The notes under the pieces were generated by a model that was not told where the DNA came from, ran no database searches, and saw only the letters and a list, made by a program, of their open reading frames with translations. Both the position numbers and the translations under genes were made by a program. Below are positions 8,678 through 17,795 of a stretch of DNA of 64,000 nucleotides, piece after piece. The stretch spans positions 10,058,693-10,122,692 of the forward strand of contig NZ_JAGSHX010000006.1 in NCBI RefSeq assembly GCF_018138715.1. Reading direction: 5' to 3'. Source of the stretch: Streptomyces asiaticus (GTDB lineage: Bacteria; Actinomycetota; Actinomycetes; Streptomycetales; Streptomycetaceae). Every line of letters begins with the position of its first letter. Position 1 is the first letter of the stretch.

Positions 8678-9772
8678 TCAGCGGTAGCCGGCCGCGGTGA
8701 TATTGGCCTGCACGGCATCCTCCGTCTGGTCGGAGGGGTAGCCGGAGACCATGGCTCCCTCGTAGAACGTTCCGGCGCTGAGGTTGGTGTTGCCGTTGCA
8801 GCAGTCACCGCCGCTGCCCAGGATGATGGCCCCCTGCTTCTTCATGGGGTTGTAGCCACCGGGGAGGGATCCGGCGTACAGCGTGGTCAGGCTCCCGGAC
8901 TGCGCGTTGCTGCCCTTGATCGCGAACCGGGTCGTCCCGTTGTTCTTCAGCGTGGCGGTGACGAACTTGCTGGTGAAGGCCCTCTGGTTCGGGTTCCAGG
9001 ACTGGCTGCCCCCGGAGTACAGGCCCCATTCGAGGTCTGCCTGGACCCATGGGCCCCTCCCGGCGCAGCCGCCGAACCAGCACTGCGTGCTGAAGTTGAT
9101 CGCGTCCATGGCTCCGGGGCCGTCGGCCTTGCGGGTGGTCTCGCTGTTGCCGTAGTCGAAGCAGCAGCCGCTGTTGACGTGCGTGCCGCTGGTCACCATG
9201 TACATGCCCTCGGGCGCGCTGCCGGTGGGGACGCCCGTCGTGTGGCCGTCACGCCAGTAGCTGTTCCTGGGGTTGATGTACAGCGAGTAGGCCCTGTTGC
9301 CCCCGACCGTCAGCGATTCACTCGTCGCGTTCGCGGCGGTGTCGGAGCCACCGACTCCGCCCGGCCCCTGGTAGCCCAGGTTGTTGCCGTGCCCGGACTG
9401 GTCGTAGACCCAGGTGATGACGCATGAGGTACCCGCGCAGAACGAGTCCTGGGCGGCGGCGTCGGCGACCCCGCCTGCCGTCAGGGCGCCGATGTCCCGG
9501 GTCGCGTTGTCGGACGAGCGCCTGACTTGGTACAGCTTGCCGGTGTACGAGCCGTAGAGCGCCCGCACCGTGCTGTGCGCGGCCACACAAGGCGTGCCGC
9601 CCGACGCGTAGATGTCACAGGGGCCGGTGTCGGCGGCGGACGCCGGTGCCGGTCGGCCGAACACCGCCACCAGTACCGCAATCAACATCAGCGCCGAGCC
9701 CGTGGCCAAGGTGGCGGGCGAACGCCGTCTGCGGGACAGGCCGCCCGGCACGGAAACCCATGAAGACTGCAC
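8678..9772 (-). CDS. Secreted GH54 alpha-L-arabinofuranosidase
   Basis: 364 residues, the first gene of the operon running to 1345. A Tat-like leader (LSRRRRSPATLATG...) ends near PASAAD. The whole remainder is the GH54 catalytic domain: GPCDIYASGGTPCVAAHSTV, HVNSGCCFDYGNSETTRKAD, QADLEWGLYSGG carrying the predicted nucleophile Glu, and GGDCCNGNTNLSAGTFYEGA carrying the acid/base Asp. The CBM42 arabinose-binding domain found in fungal AbfB enzymes is absent. The start is GTG at 9772, preceded by AGGAGG 5 nt away. A paralogue of nearly the same sequence with an N-terminal lectin lies at 27218-28728. It removes arabinofuranosyl side chains. Confidence 0.92.
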   Translation of the reverse strand: MQSSWVSVPGGLSRRRRSPATLATGSALMLIAVLVAVFGRPAPASAADTGPCDIYASGGTPCVAAHSTVRALYGSYTGKLYQVRRSSDNATRDIGALTAGGVADAAAQDSFCAGTSCVITWVYDQSGHGNNLGYQGPGGVGGSDTAANATSESLTVGGNRAYSLYINPRNSYWRDGHTTGVPTGSAPEGMYMVTSGTHVNSGCCFDYGNSETTRKADGPGAMDAINFSTQCWFGGCAGRGPWVQADLEWGLYSGGSQSWNPNQRAFTSKFVTATLKNNGTTRFAIKGSNAQSGSLTTLYAGSLPGGYNPMKKQGAIILGSGGDCCNGNTNLSAGTFYEGAMVSGYPSDQTEDAVQANITAAGYR

Positions 9773-9853
9773 CGTCTCCTCCTGGAGGTCATCGTGGACA
9801 TGACATATCGCACGGCGTCGTATGTCCACCGGATGTCGCAGGGGCGGAAATTC

Positions 9854-9889
9854 ATGTTCGATATTTCGAATCACTGTCGAAGCATCGGA
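9854..9889. promoter_or_regulatory. TTCGATATTTCGAA palindrome with adjacent GTCGAAGCATCG half, shared with GH62 upstream region
   Basis: TTCGATATTTCGAA (9857-9870) is a near-perfect palindrome, followed 5 nt later by GTCGAAGCATCG. The same arrangement occurs at 58844-58879 in the same orientation, upstream of a GH62 arabinofuranosidase; the two 36-bp stretches agree at about 26 positions. It lies about 80 bp upstream of the GH54 start, which suits an operator. Confidence 0.5.
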
Positions 9890-10004
9890 CAGAGATGGAT
9901 GATAGGGAAGCGCCGAAAACTGTCAATACCCCGCACCGGACCGGCTCAATGATCGCGACGAAACCGCAGTCCGGAGGTGGTCCCGCGAGGCGAAATCGTC
10001 GGCG

Positions 10005-10015
10005 ACATGTGATGT
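10005..10015. promoter_or_regulatory. ACAT-GTG-ATGT palindrome
   Basis: An exact ACAT-N3-ATGT inverted repeat in the divergent region between the GH54 operon (start 9772) and the plus-strand genes from 10371. It has the same arms and spacing as 332-342 but a GTG centre. Putative GntR operator. Confidence 0.45.
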
Positions 10016-10134
10016 TTGACCTCTGCCCGCCGCCATGTCGCAGAGCCGTCGTTCCGAATGTCGCCGCAGGCCCCTGAATCGTTCGACGTCAGGCCTCTTG
10101 ACAGCCCCCAAGATCCCATGGGACCCCTAGAGAG

Positions 10135-10145
10135 ACATGGGATGT
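10135..10145. promoter_or_regulatory. ACATGGGATGT palindrome, putative GntR operator
   Basis: Identical over 11 bp to the site upstream of the GntR gene (332-342). A TTGACA hexamer at 10098-10103 lies 37 nt before it. On the opposite strand of the 29034-29044 site the same TTGACA-to-operator distance is 35 nt, so the two promoters seem built alike. Confidence 0.55.
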
Positions 10146-10370
10146 ATCGGCGCCCCCTGCTGCCCGTCCCGTATGTGCACTCCCCGCCTCCGCACCGGGT
10201 GGCTGGACCCGCTCGCGATCCCGCTTGCGACGCTCCTCCTCCAGATCGACCACGGCAGTACTGGCACCATCCGTACCGGTTAGGCCCCTCATGCGTTGCC
10301 GCCGTGCTGTATACCGAGGACACAGGCGACATCCGGTGGCGGACCTCCGGCCGACCACATGGAGCCTTCC

Positions 10371-10682
10371 ATGCATCCAGGATGCCGACCGCGTTCGCGA
10401 TACGTTCGCGTCGCGGTAACTCTCCTGCTCGGCTTGACAATGGCGCTGTCAGCCGCTCCTGCCGAGGCCGGTCCCACCAGCAGCGACCCGGGCGGCCCGC
10501 GCAGCTGGTCCGCACCCAAGGACTACCAGACCAGCACCTTCGGTGGTGCTCACTCAGACCAACAACAGCCGTTGAGCGCCCCGGCCCCTCTCCCGTGGGA
10601 GCAGGGACCACACAGAGGGCCCGGCCCCCTGAGCAACTTCCGCGGGATTCCCCTCTCACGCTGGCGCACGGCGCCTGTGTGA
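10371..10682 (+). CDS. Short secreted protein or remnant of a secreted enzyme
   Basis: A 103-residue frame starting at ATG 10371 with GGAG and a 6-nt spacer. The N-terminus is a convincing signal peptide (positively charged start, VRVAVTLLLGLTMALSAAPAEA, then GPTSS). The mature part is Pro/Ser/Gly-rich with no domain I recognise, and reads WSAPKDYQTSTFGG before becoming low in complexity. It may be a genuine small exported protein or the leader of a lost enzyme. It ends 33 nt before the next gene, so the two may be co-transcribed from the promoter region with the ACATGGGATGT site. Confidence 0.4.
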   Translation: MHPGCRPRSRYVRVAVTLLLGLTMALSAAPAEAGPTSSDPGGPRSWSAPKDYQTSTFGGAHSDQQQPLSAPAPLPWEQGPHRGPGPLSNFRGIPLSRWRTAPV

Positions 10683-10715
10683 CCCGCTCGCCCCTACAAC
10701 AACAAGGAGTCACCC

Positions 10716-11636
10716 ATGTCGATGCGACGGCGTACCTTACTGGGCTTCGGCGCGGCCGCGGCCACGGGTGTGGGCATGTCCCTGCTCGGGAGCAGCGCGG
10801 CCGCCGGCACCCTGTCACCACGAATGGCCTCACCGCGGCAGGCACCCACCGCGCAGTTCGCCATCGGCGTACGCCAGTTCTTCTGGTCGCGTGGCAACCG
10901 CCAACTGACCACGAAGATCTTCTACCCGGCCGCCGGCACCCCGGGCGGCAACCCCATCCCGAACGCGCCCATCGCGAACGGCGTCTTCCCCATCGCCGAA
11001 TGGAGCCACGGCATGGGGTGCAACTCCGACTGCTACTCCTCCCAGACCCACGATCTGGCCTCCGCGGGCTTCATCTGCCCCGCCCCCTCGTTCTCCGACA
11101 ACACCAACATTGGCAGCGTCTACAACGGCAACTGGTCGAAGGACGTCTCCGAAGTCCTCACCCGGACACTGGCGCTCAACAGCACCGCGGGCGACCCGTT
11201 CGCCGGGCACATGGACACCCGGGTCGGTGTCGGTGTGTCAGGTCACTCGATGGGCGGGATGACCACCCACGGCCTGCTCACCGCCTGGCCGGACAACCGC
11301 ATCGTCGCCGCTGTCCCGGTCGCCACCGTGGACATGGGCAACCCCGCCGGCCTCCACGCCAATGTGCTGTTCATCCACGGTGACCATGACCCGACCTGCG
11401 ACTACAACTCGGCACGCGCCGCGTACGCGGAGCTCCCGTCACCCAAGGCGTTCCTCACTCACGTCGGGGCGGACCACGGCCAGTACCTGACCCCGGACTA
11501 CCGGTACTACGCCCAGACCAAGAACACCTTCCTGGACTGGTTCCGCTGGAGCCTGTACGGCGACACCGCTGCCCGCGACCGCCTGCGGAGCGACGCCACC
11601 AGCAACGGCACTTCCTATCAAGCGGCCCTCTCCTGA
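10716..11636 (+). CDS. Tat-exported alpha/beta hydrolase (lipase/cutinase-like fold)
   Basis: 306 residues. AAGGAG precedes ATG 10716. A twin-arginine leader (MSMRRRTLLGFGAAAATG) ends near SAAAGT. The fold is alpha/beta hydrolase: an oxyanion strand with WSHGMGC, nucleophile elbow GHSMGGMTT (Ser), acid region HGDHDPTCDY and a C-terminal His in VGADHGQYL. Length and motifs match the dienelactone hydrolase/PET-hydrolase-like group of secreted esterases. The substrate is unknown, but in this locus removal of ester groups from polysaccharide or phenolics would fit. It is divergent from the GH54 operon across a region rich in operator-like repeats. Confidence 0.85.
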   Translation: MSMRRRTLLGFGAAAATGVGMSLLGSSAAAGTLSPRMASPRQAPTAQFAIGVRQFFWSRGNRQLTTKIFYPAAGTPGGNPIPNAPIANGVFPIAEWSHGMGCNSDCYSSQTHDLASAGFICPAPSFSDNTNIGSVYNGNWSKDVSEVLTRTLALNSTAGDPFAGHMDTRVGVGVSGHSMGGMTTHGLLTAWPDNRIVAAVPVATVDMGNPAGLHANVLFIHGDHDPTCDYNSARAAYAELPSPKAFLTHVGADHGQYLTPDYRYYAQTKNTFLDWFRWSLYGDTAARDRLRSDATSNGTSYQAALS

Positions 11637-11687
11637 TGAGTCGGTCTTGAGTTCGCTCGTCGCCATGTGAGTCGTGTTCCGTTTCAG

Positions 11688-11745
11688 ATCATGGCTCTCA
11701 GCAACACCGCGGTCGCCGCCCGGCTGGGCGTCGCCGAGCCCGTCC
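11688..11745 (+). pseudogene. Possible IS630-type transposase helix-turn-helix fragment
   Basis: The plus frame reads ALSNTAVAARLGVAEPV, which resembles the first helix-turn-helix of IS630-family transposases (SNTAVAxxLGVSxxTV). No further transposase sequence follows before the GH78 gene end at 11809, so this would be a tiny relic. Confidence 0.3.
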
Positions 11746-11808
11746 GGCCGGCTGGTCACCGCACCGGCGTCTGCCGCGCCCCGCCGAACAGCCTCAGCGT
11801 GCCGGATG

Positions 11809-14526
11809 TCATGGGGCTCGGACAGTGAACGTCCAGGTCCCGGAGCCGACTCGGTACGAGACCGCTTGGTCGGTGACCTGTGTCCTCCTCGCTCCGGTGG
11901 GGGCTTGGACGCGGTGGTCCTTGTCGGTCAGAGGTACCCGTACCACCGCGCGGCTGTTGGCCGGGATGGTGATGGTCAGCCGCAAGGTGCCCCCTGCCTT
12001 CTTCCAGCTGCTGGCGACGCGGCCACGCACCGTCTCCTGCGCGGCGGACACCTGGTCGAGGGAGCCGGGGATCCGCGGCTCGACCGCGATGTCGCGGTAG
12101 CCGGGCTCGGTGGGCCTGATGCCCGCGAGGACGGTGTAGAACGAGGTGTTGATACCGGCGAACATCGCGTGGTCGTGGGTTTCCATCGAGGAGCGGTAGA
12201 GCCACTGCTCCCAGGTGGTAGTGGCCCCGTTGGCGAGCTGGAAGCCGAAGCCGGGATAGGTGCGTTGATGGAGCATGGTCATCGCCAGGTCGATCCTCCC
12301 GGTGCGGGCCAGCGCGTCGACCAGGTAGCGGGTGCCGAAGATGCCGGTGTCCAGGTGGCCGTCGTCGTGCTCGACGATGGTTCGGGCGAGTTGGTCGCCG
12401 ACGTCGTCGACCTTGTCGGCGGGCACCAGCCCGAACGCCAGCGGGAGGACGCTGGTCACCTGGCGTCCGCTGCCGTACGTATCACCGGCTTCGTTGAGGA
12501 AGTGCGCGTTGAACGCGTTCTTGATGCGGCTTGCCAGGGACGCGAAGTGGCGCGCGTCCTGCCGGTGCCCGAGCACGTCCGCGGCCTTCGCCGTGGCCCG
12601 GGCCTGCTGGTAGGAGAGGGCGGTGTTGACCAGGGAGACTTCACTGAAGCAGTCCCCGGCCGTCGGGCTGCCCATGCCGTCGTTGGCCTGTGGCCCGTGA
12701 TCGGGCGGGCACCAGTCGCCGAAGCCCTTGTCCGCGGGCCAGATGAGCCCGGGGACCTCGGCGGCGTTGCGGTCCACGAACCGCTTCATGTCCGGATAGG
12801 CCGTCTCCAGTGCGTTCCGATCGCGGTACTGCTCGTACAGGGTCCAGGCCAGGGTGACCTGACCGCCGGCCATGTCGGGGTACTGTGCCTTGACGTCGTC
12901 GGAGGGCAGCGCCGTGCCCGGCGGCAGGTCGCGCAGATACTTCGCGTAGAAACCCCCCATGCCGAACTCGCGCGTCGCGGCGTCCCGATAGGCCTGGACG
13001 TCCATGGCCGGAGGGGTGCGCTCGTCGCGGACCGGGGTATCGGTGGGCGTGCTCATGGAGTTGTTGAGGACGCTCCAGCGGTTGTTGTGCCAGATGCGGT
13101 TGAGAACCTCGCTGGAGGAGCTGAAGGTGCCGATCGACGGCACATCCGCGTGGACGACGCGTGCGCGCACGTCCCCGAGGCCCGCTGTCCCGGGGAAGCC
13201 GGCGACCTCCAGATAGCGGAAGCCGTGGTAGGTGAAGCGCGGTTCATAGGTCTCGCGACGGCCCGTCCCCGCCAGGGTGAAGGTGTCGGTCGCAGCGGCA
13301 TCCCGATTGGTGGCGGCGTCCAGCGTGCCGTCGGCGTTGAGCTCCTCGGCCGTACGCAGGGTGATGCGGGTGCCGGCCGCACCCTTGGCGCTCAGGCGCG
13401 CCCAGCCGGCGATGTTCTGGCCGAAGTCGTAGACATAGGTGCCAGGTCGGAGCTCGGTCACCTTCCTCGCCCTCAGGGTGTCCGTCACCCGGACCGGCGG
13501 CATGGTATTCGACCGCAGAGCACCCTGCGGTGCGTCGACCCTTGACACGGCGTCCCAGGAACGGTCGTCGAAGCCGGACTCGTCCCAGCCGTCCTGCTCC
13601 TTCCGGGCGTCGTAGGACTCGCCGTGGTACAGATCATCCGCGGTGATCGGCCCGATGGACCACTTCCAGGACGGGTCGGTGGTGAGGCGACGCCGGCTAC
13701 CGTCGGTGAAGGTGATGTCCAGCAGAGCGATCGCCTGCCGCTGGCCATTCCAACGGAAGCCGTACCGGCTGAAGTTGTCCCCGTAGCCGTGGCCCAGCCA
13801 GAGTCCCATGGTGTTGCCACCCTTGCGCAGCGCCTTCGTCACGTCGTACGTGTCGTACAGCACCCGCCGGTCGTAGGGCGTGTTCGCCGGTGCGAGGACA
13901 CGGTCGCCGACCTTCGCGCCGTTGAGGCGCAGCTCGTGGAAGCCGAGACCGGCCACGTAGGCCCGCGCTCCGGCCACCTCCTTGTCGAGCGAGAACTCCT
14001 TGCGCAGCAGGGGAGCTCCGGCCTGTGGATCAGATGGGCCGATCCACTGCGCACCCTCCCAGTCCTCGGGCGCGCGCAGCGCCGTCTCCCAGGAGGACGG
14101 GGCGCTCCACGCCGACGCTCTGCCGTGCTCGTCCCAGACGCGCACCTTCCAGTGGTAGCGCGTGCGTGGGCTGAGCCGCTGACCGCCGTACGGCACCCCT
14201 ACGGACTCGTCGGAGCGTCGTTTGCCGCTGTCCCAGACGGTGCCCTGGTTGTGCGCCAATCGCTCGGCGGACGTGGAGACCAGGACCTGGTGGGCCGTCT
14301 GCATGGCGTTGCGCGACTCGGTGTTCAGCTTCCAACTCAGCAGAGGGCGAGCAGCGTCGACTCCGAGCGGTTCGGCCCGGCCATCGACGGTGGCGCCACT
14401 GACGTGGAGTCCGCTGTCGGCGACGGCGGTCGGGCTGCCGCTGACCAGCGCCGTGGCCAGGAGTGCGGCGGCACCAAGAGGCGCGAGCACACGTCGGGCA
14501 GATGCGAGTCTGCTGCGTCCGCACAC
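11809..14526 (-). CDS. Secreted GH78 alpha-L-rhamnosidase
   Basis: About 905 residues. The leader has Arg residues and a hydrophobic core (LAPLGAAALLATALVSG). The fibronectin-like N-domain (LHVSGATVDGRAEPLGVD, RYHWKVRVWD), beta-sandwich domains and the (alpha/alpha)6 catalytic domain appear in the usual order. The signature region is TDTPVRDERTPPAMDVQA with the acidic catalytic residue, and GATTTWEQW supplies the base Glu. It removes L-rhamnose caps. I chose GTG 14526 because AAAGG lies 8 nt upstream and the leader starts at once. A TTG at 14589 in frame would add 21 residues. It is a single gene, divergent from the esterase at 15155. Confidence 0.92.
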   Translation of the reverse strand: MCGRSRLASARRVLAPLGAAALLATALVSGSPTAVADSGLHVSGATVDGRAEPLGVDAARPLLSWKLNTESRNAMQTAHQVLVSTSAERLAHNQGTVWDSGKRRSDESVGVPYGGQRLSPRTRYHWKVRVWDEHGRASAWSAPSSWETALRAPEDWEGAQWIGPSDPQAGAPLLRKEFSLDKEVAGARAYVAGLGFHELRLNGAKVGDRVLAPANTPYDRRVLYDTYDVTKALRKGGNTMGLWLGHGYGDNFSRYGFRWNGQRQAIALLDITFTDGSRRRLTTDPSWKWSIGPITADDLYHGESYDARKEQDGWDESGFDDRSWDAVSRVDAPQGALRSNTMPPVRVTDTLRARKVTELRPGTYVYDFGQNIAGWARLSAKGAAGTRITLRTAEELNADGTLDAATNRDAAATDTFTLAGTGRRETYEPRFTYHGFRYLEVAGFPGTAGLGDVRARVVHADVPSIGTFSSSSEVLNRIWHNNRWSVLNNSMSTPTDTPVRDERTPPAMDVQAYRDAATREFGMGGFYAKYLRDLPPGTALPSDDVKAQYPDMAGGQVTLAWTLYEQYRDRNALETAYPDMKRFVDRNAAEVPGLIWPADKGFGDWCPPDHGPQANDGMGSPTAGDCFSEVSLVNTALSYQQARATAKAADVLGHRQDARHFASLASRIKNAFNAHFLNEAGDTYGSGRQVTSVLPLAFGLVPADKVDDVGDQLARTIVEHDDGHLDTGIFGTRYLVDALARTGRIDLAMTMLHQRTYPGFGFQLANGATTTWEQWLYRSSMETHDHAMFAGINTSFYTVLAGIRPTEPGYRDIAVEPRIPGSLDQVSAAQETVRGRVASSWKKAGGTLRLTITIPANSRAVVRVPLTDKDHRVQAPTGARRTQVTDQAVSYRVGSGTWTFTVRAP

Positions 14527-15154
14527 GTTGAGGACCTTTCGCAGGGGGATCGGCCAAGTGGCGCCGGCAGGGCGGCTAAAACGATTCAACCAGTGTGCTG
14601 GTTATAGCAGTGCCGGCCCGGCGCGGCTAGTGCTCCCGCTACGGCTCGCCATTGCCGCGTTCGGGGGCGCGTTGGTGCGCTGAACGGTAGGCATGGTGGG
14701 CGGCTCATCGAGCGCGTCAATGGCCGGCGCCGTCGGATGCTTCCGGAAATTACCGGCCGCTGTTCGTTCCTGTGTGGATGGCTGGTACTGCATCGCATAG
14801 CTGACCTGAGAGCTGTTGGGCCGTGGTGGAAATGGGTATCGACTCGCCGGGGGAGTCGCGGCCAGTGAAAAGGATCTAGGAAGGTTCCGAAAGTTTTCAC
14901 AAGGTGTTCGGCGCCCCCGGTGGCCAGCGCGTTCGGGTGGCGGGCGGACGGACCTGTGGGGGCCGCCCATCCTCGTGACGTGGGGAATCGCGATGGGCGA
15001 GCAGGGGCGAATTTCGGACGCCGAGCGGGATGTGTGCCGGTCTCGGAAGTGCCTGGGAGCGCCTTCGGCCAACATTGGGCGGAATGTTGTCGAGTGTCAT
15101 GGCCATGCCTAATCTCGTGAGCGAATCTCGTGATCACCAGGAGGTGGTTGCACC
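14527..15154. other. Divergent intergenic region between GH78 and esterase genes
   Basis: 628 bp without a convincing gene. It contains CCGAAAGTTTTCAC (14886-14899), similar to the GAAA/TTTC repeats often seen before streptomycete hemicellulase genes, and an AGGAGGT ribosome-binding site just before 15155. No ACAT-N3-ATGT site was seen here. Confidence 0.4.
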
Positions 15155-16084
15155 ATGACCGCAATCAGAACCGTGCTGGCGGCTGTCGCCGGCGTCTTGA
15201 CACTCCTCGTCTCTGGTCTCGTTTTCGCGCCGCAGGCAACGGCGGCTTCGCTCGTGGAGGTGACCAGCTTCGGCAGCAACCCGGGCAACCTGCGCATGCA
15301 CGTGTACGTGCCGGACTCCCGCCCGGCCAAGCCGGCGATCGTGGTCGCCATGCACGGCTGTGGCGGCTCGGGGCCGGGGTTCTACCAGAGCAGCGAGTTC
15401 GCGTCGCTGGCCGACCAGCGCGGCTTCGTCGTCATCTACCCGACCGCCACGAAGCAGACGGCGATGAGCAACTGCTTCGACGTGTGGTCCGATGCCTCCA
15501 AACACCACAACGGTGGCAGCGACCCGGCCTCGGTCATCTCCATGGTGTCTTATGTGGAACAGCACTACAACGGCGACCCGCAGCGGATCTTCGTCACCGG
15601 CAGCTCGTCCGGCGGCATGGAGACCACCGCGCTGCTGGCCGACTACCCGGACGTCTTCAAGGCCGGCTCGGCGTTCATGGGTGTCCCCTTTGGCTGCTTC
15701 GCGAACGAGGCCGACTTCCCGCCGTGGACGAGCAAGTGCGTGGGTGGGAACATGCACAAGACGGCACAGGAATGGGGCAACCTGGTCCGGCAGGCGTTCC
15801 CGGGCTACTCCGGCACCCGTCCTCGCGTGCAGCTGTGGCACGGCACCAACGACACACTCGTGCCTTTCCAGCTCATGCAGGAAGAGACCAAGCAGTGGAC
15901 GGACGTCTTCGGGCTGAGCCAGACGCCGACCTCGACGGACCAGCCGCAGCCGAGCTGGACGCGACAGCGTTTCGCCGGCGCCGACGGCGCTGTGCGGCTG
16001 GAGGCCATCAGCGTCTCCGGGGCCGGGCATCAACTGCCGATGGGTGGCATGGCCGCGGCAGCCGTGCAGTTCTTCGGCCTCTGA
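15155..16084 (+). CDS. Secreted CE1/PHB-depolymerase-type esterase (acetylxylan or feruloyl esterase-like)
   Basis: 309 residues. AGGAGGT precedes ATG 15155. The signal peptide spans about 1-30 (VLAAVAGVLTLLVSGLVFAPQATA). The catalytic fold is alpha/beta hydrolase of the PHB depolymerase/CE1 group: VVAMHGCGGSGPGFY oxyanion loop, FVTGSSSGGMETTALLA with the nucleophile Ser, LWHGTNDTLVPF with the Asp region and GAGHQLPMGG with the His. These enzymes remove acetyl or feruloyl groups from plant polysaccharides. There is no carbohydrate-binding module. It stands alone, divergent from GH78. Confidence 0.88.
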   Translation: MTAIRTVLAAVAGVLTLLVSGLVFAPQATAASLVEVTSFGSNPGNLRMHVYVPDSRPAKPAIVVAMHGCGGSGPGFYQSSEFASLADQRGFVVIYPTATKQTAMSNCFDVWSDASKHHNGGSDPASVISMVSYVEQHYNGDPQRIFVTGSSSGGMETTALLADYPDVFKAGSAFMGVPFGCFANEADFPPWTSKCVGGNMHKTAQEWGNLVRQAFPGYSGTRPRVQLWHGTNDTLVPFQLMQEETKQWTDVFGLSQTPTSTDQPQPSWTRQRFAGADGAVRLEAISVSGAGHQLPMGGMAAAAVQFFGL

Positions 16085-16129
16085 GCCTGGTGCGCGACCT
16101 CGGCGGTTCGTCTGACCCGCTGTTTTCGA

Positions 16130-16420
16130 GTCCTTCCTGAGGCAGCCGGGTGACGGCTCCCCGCGCTTCGAGGCGTCGATCGACGTGGTGCGGAGGAACG
16201 GCCGCCGGCCGAACCGTCCGACCGCCGCGTCCACGTCCGGGTCCATGGCTTCGGGCACACTTCCGGGCGGCGCGGACCGTCCACACGATCCCGTTGAGGA
16301 CCGTGCGGTCGTCCAGATCCTCATGGTCCCGCAACGACCGTGGGTGTGGCCCAACGCGCGGATCGGCCGCACCCACGGGCGCCCGGGGCTCCCCGCGCCT
16401 GCCGCATCGCCGCGACGAGG
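16130..16420 (-). pseudogene. Degenerate IS5-family transposase N-terminal remnant
   Basis: On the minus strand, DHEDLDDRTVLNGIVWTVRAA and, in a neighbouring frame, PEAMDPDVDAAVGRFGRRPF resemble the IS5 opening (DHRxVLNGIVWRxRTGxxWRDLPExxGPW..V..RFRRW). The match is scattered over frames with no full-length protein, so it is an old relic downstream of the esterase. Confidence 0.5.
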
Positions 16421-16546
16421 CGGAGCACGCGGTGCGGAGGGTCTTAAGCTCCGGTCCGTGATGTGGTGGCGAGATGGCGGAGTTCGTGGGCCTCGATCCG
16501 GGGGGCAGGGTCTTGCCGATGTGTCCGGGGAGGTGCTCGCCCAGTG

Positions 16547-16876
16547 CTATGGGCATCGCGGCCTGGGCCGTGCCGGCGGTCCGGCTCCAGTGGCGGGCCT
16601 CATCGGGAAGGTCCAACTCCGCAGCGGTCGCGGCGAGTTCACGGAGCTCCAGCGTTCCAGCCGACGGCAGACCTCGGTGAGTTCCGCGCGGTCCGGCGGT
16701 TCGGGCGGCCGTCGGCGCAGCCGGGCCGGAGCCTGACGGCCCAAGACCTCGGCGCCGGACAGCGCGGTGATCCGGTACCGGCGCCCGGTCTGCGGGCCGG
16801 GCGTCGTCTCGACACGGGTGACGGCCCGGTTGCCCGTTGCCGGGTCGAAGGGGAGGAGCCGCAGGACGGCCCGCAT
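16547..16876 (-). CDS. Unrecognised fragment downstream of the sugar ABC operon
   Basis: A minus-strand frame of 109 residues beginning about 70 bp after the permease stop. The first 80 residues (RLLPFDPATGNRAVTRVETT, RRYRITALSGAEVLGRQ, ELTEVCRRLERW) look protein-like; the rest is low-quality and runs towards the IS5 remnant. It may be the tail or middle of a gene truncated by transposition. I cannot name a family. The remaining 16421-16546 stretch holds nothing I can support. Confidence 0.25.
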   Translation of the reverse strand: MRAVLRLLPFDPATGNRAVTRVETTPGPQTGRRYRITALSGAEVLGRQAPARLRRRPPEPPDRAELTEVCRRLERWSSVNSPRPLRSWTFPMRPATGAGPPARPRPRCP

Positions 16877-16946
16877 GCCGTTCGAGCGGCGGTCATGAGG
16901 AGGTCACTCGTTTCTTCAGCGGGGATCACGGGCGATCGGCGCGAGG

Positions 16947-17795
16947 TCAGTCCTTCATCGCGCCGGCGGTCACGCCGGCGGCGATGTAACGCTGGGCGAG
17001 GACGAGGATGACCGTCGCCGGCAGCGAAGCCACGACGGCGGTGGCCATGATGGCGTTCCACTCCTGATTGTTGTTCCCGATGTAGTGGTAGATGCCGAGG
17101 GTGATCGGCTCGTGGGCGCCGCCGCCTGCGAGGGTGCTGGCGAAGACGAAGTCGGACCAGGACCACAGGAAGGCGAACAGCGACACGGTGACGACGGCGT
17201 TGCGGCTCATGGGCAGCACGATCGACCGGAAGGTGCGCAGCGGGCCGGCTCCGTCGGTCTTCGCGGCCTGGAGCAGCTCCTCGGGGATGCCGGACATGAA
17301 CGCGGTGAGGATCAGGACCGCGAACGGGACGGCCAGGGTCGAGTCCGCGACGATCAGGCCGGGCACCGACTGGAGCAAGCCGAGGCTGAGGTAGATGGCG
17401 TAGAAGCCCATCGCCATGACGATGCCGGGGATCATCTGGGCGACCAGGAAGAGGAAGCTGAGCACGCTGCCGCCGCGCGGGCGTAGTTTGGCGAGCGCGT
17501 AGCCCGCGGGTGCGGCCAGCGCCACGGTGAGGACGACGGTGCCCAGGCCGATGGCCAGACTGGTGCCGAGGTAGGGCAGCTGCTGGTCCAGGACGGCCCG
17601 GTAACCCCTCAGCGTGCCGTGCACGGGGAACAGGTCCGGCGGTCTTTTGCGCATGTCCTGGTCGCGGGTGAAGGACACATTCAGCATCCAGTAGACCGGG
17701 AAGAGCATGACGCCGGTGAGGAGGAGGCCCGTGGCCGTCTTCCACCAAGTGGTGCGTATCCGGCGCGGGCGGGGTGGGGTCGTGGTGGTTGTCAT
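16947..17795 (-). CDS. Carbohydrate ABC transporter permease (second subunit, MalG type)
   Basis: 282 residues with six predicted membrane helices. The EAA-type loop that contacts the ATPase reads EELLQAAKTDGAGPLRTFRSI. The N-terminal helix (WWKTATGLLLTGVMLFPVYWML) and the terminal sequence GVTAGAMKD are typical of MalG-like subunits. Its ATG overlaps the stop of the upstream permease gene (ATGA), indicating coupled translation and a 1:1 complex. No ATPase gene is present; streptomycete sugar importers usually share the MsiK ATPase encoded elsewhere. Last recognised gene of the importer set. Confidence 0.92.
   Translation of the reverse strand: MTTTTTPPRPRRIRTTWWKTATGLLLTGVMLFPVYWMLNVSFTRDQDMRKRPPDLFPVHGTLRGYRAVLDQQLPYLGTSLAIGLGTVVLTVALAAPAGYALAKLRPRGGSVLSFLFLVAQMIPGIVMAMGFYAIYLSLGLLQSVPGLIVADSTLAVPFAVLILTAFMSGIPEELLQAAKTDGAGPLRTFRSIVLPMSRNAVVTVSLFAFLWSWSDFVFASTLAGGGAHEPITLGIYHYIGNNNQEWNAIMATAVVASLPATVILVLAQRYIAAGVTAGAMKD

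Noticed and set aside
9798..9808. ACATGACATAT near the GH54 start as another GntR site
   Set aside because: One arm is imperfect (ATAT) and the central bases differ; with many AC/GT-rich pieces nearby it is not distinctive.
10098..10133. A TTGACA hexamer as a -35 box with TAGAGA as -10
   Set aside because: The spacing would be 24 nt, too long for a standard sigma-70-type promoter; the hexamer is mentioned only for its distance to the operator.
16639..17748. A 369-codon minus frame covering the permease
   Set aside because: Shifted relative to the true permease frame; Arg/His/Pro-rich without helices.
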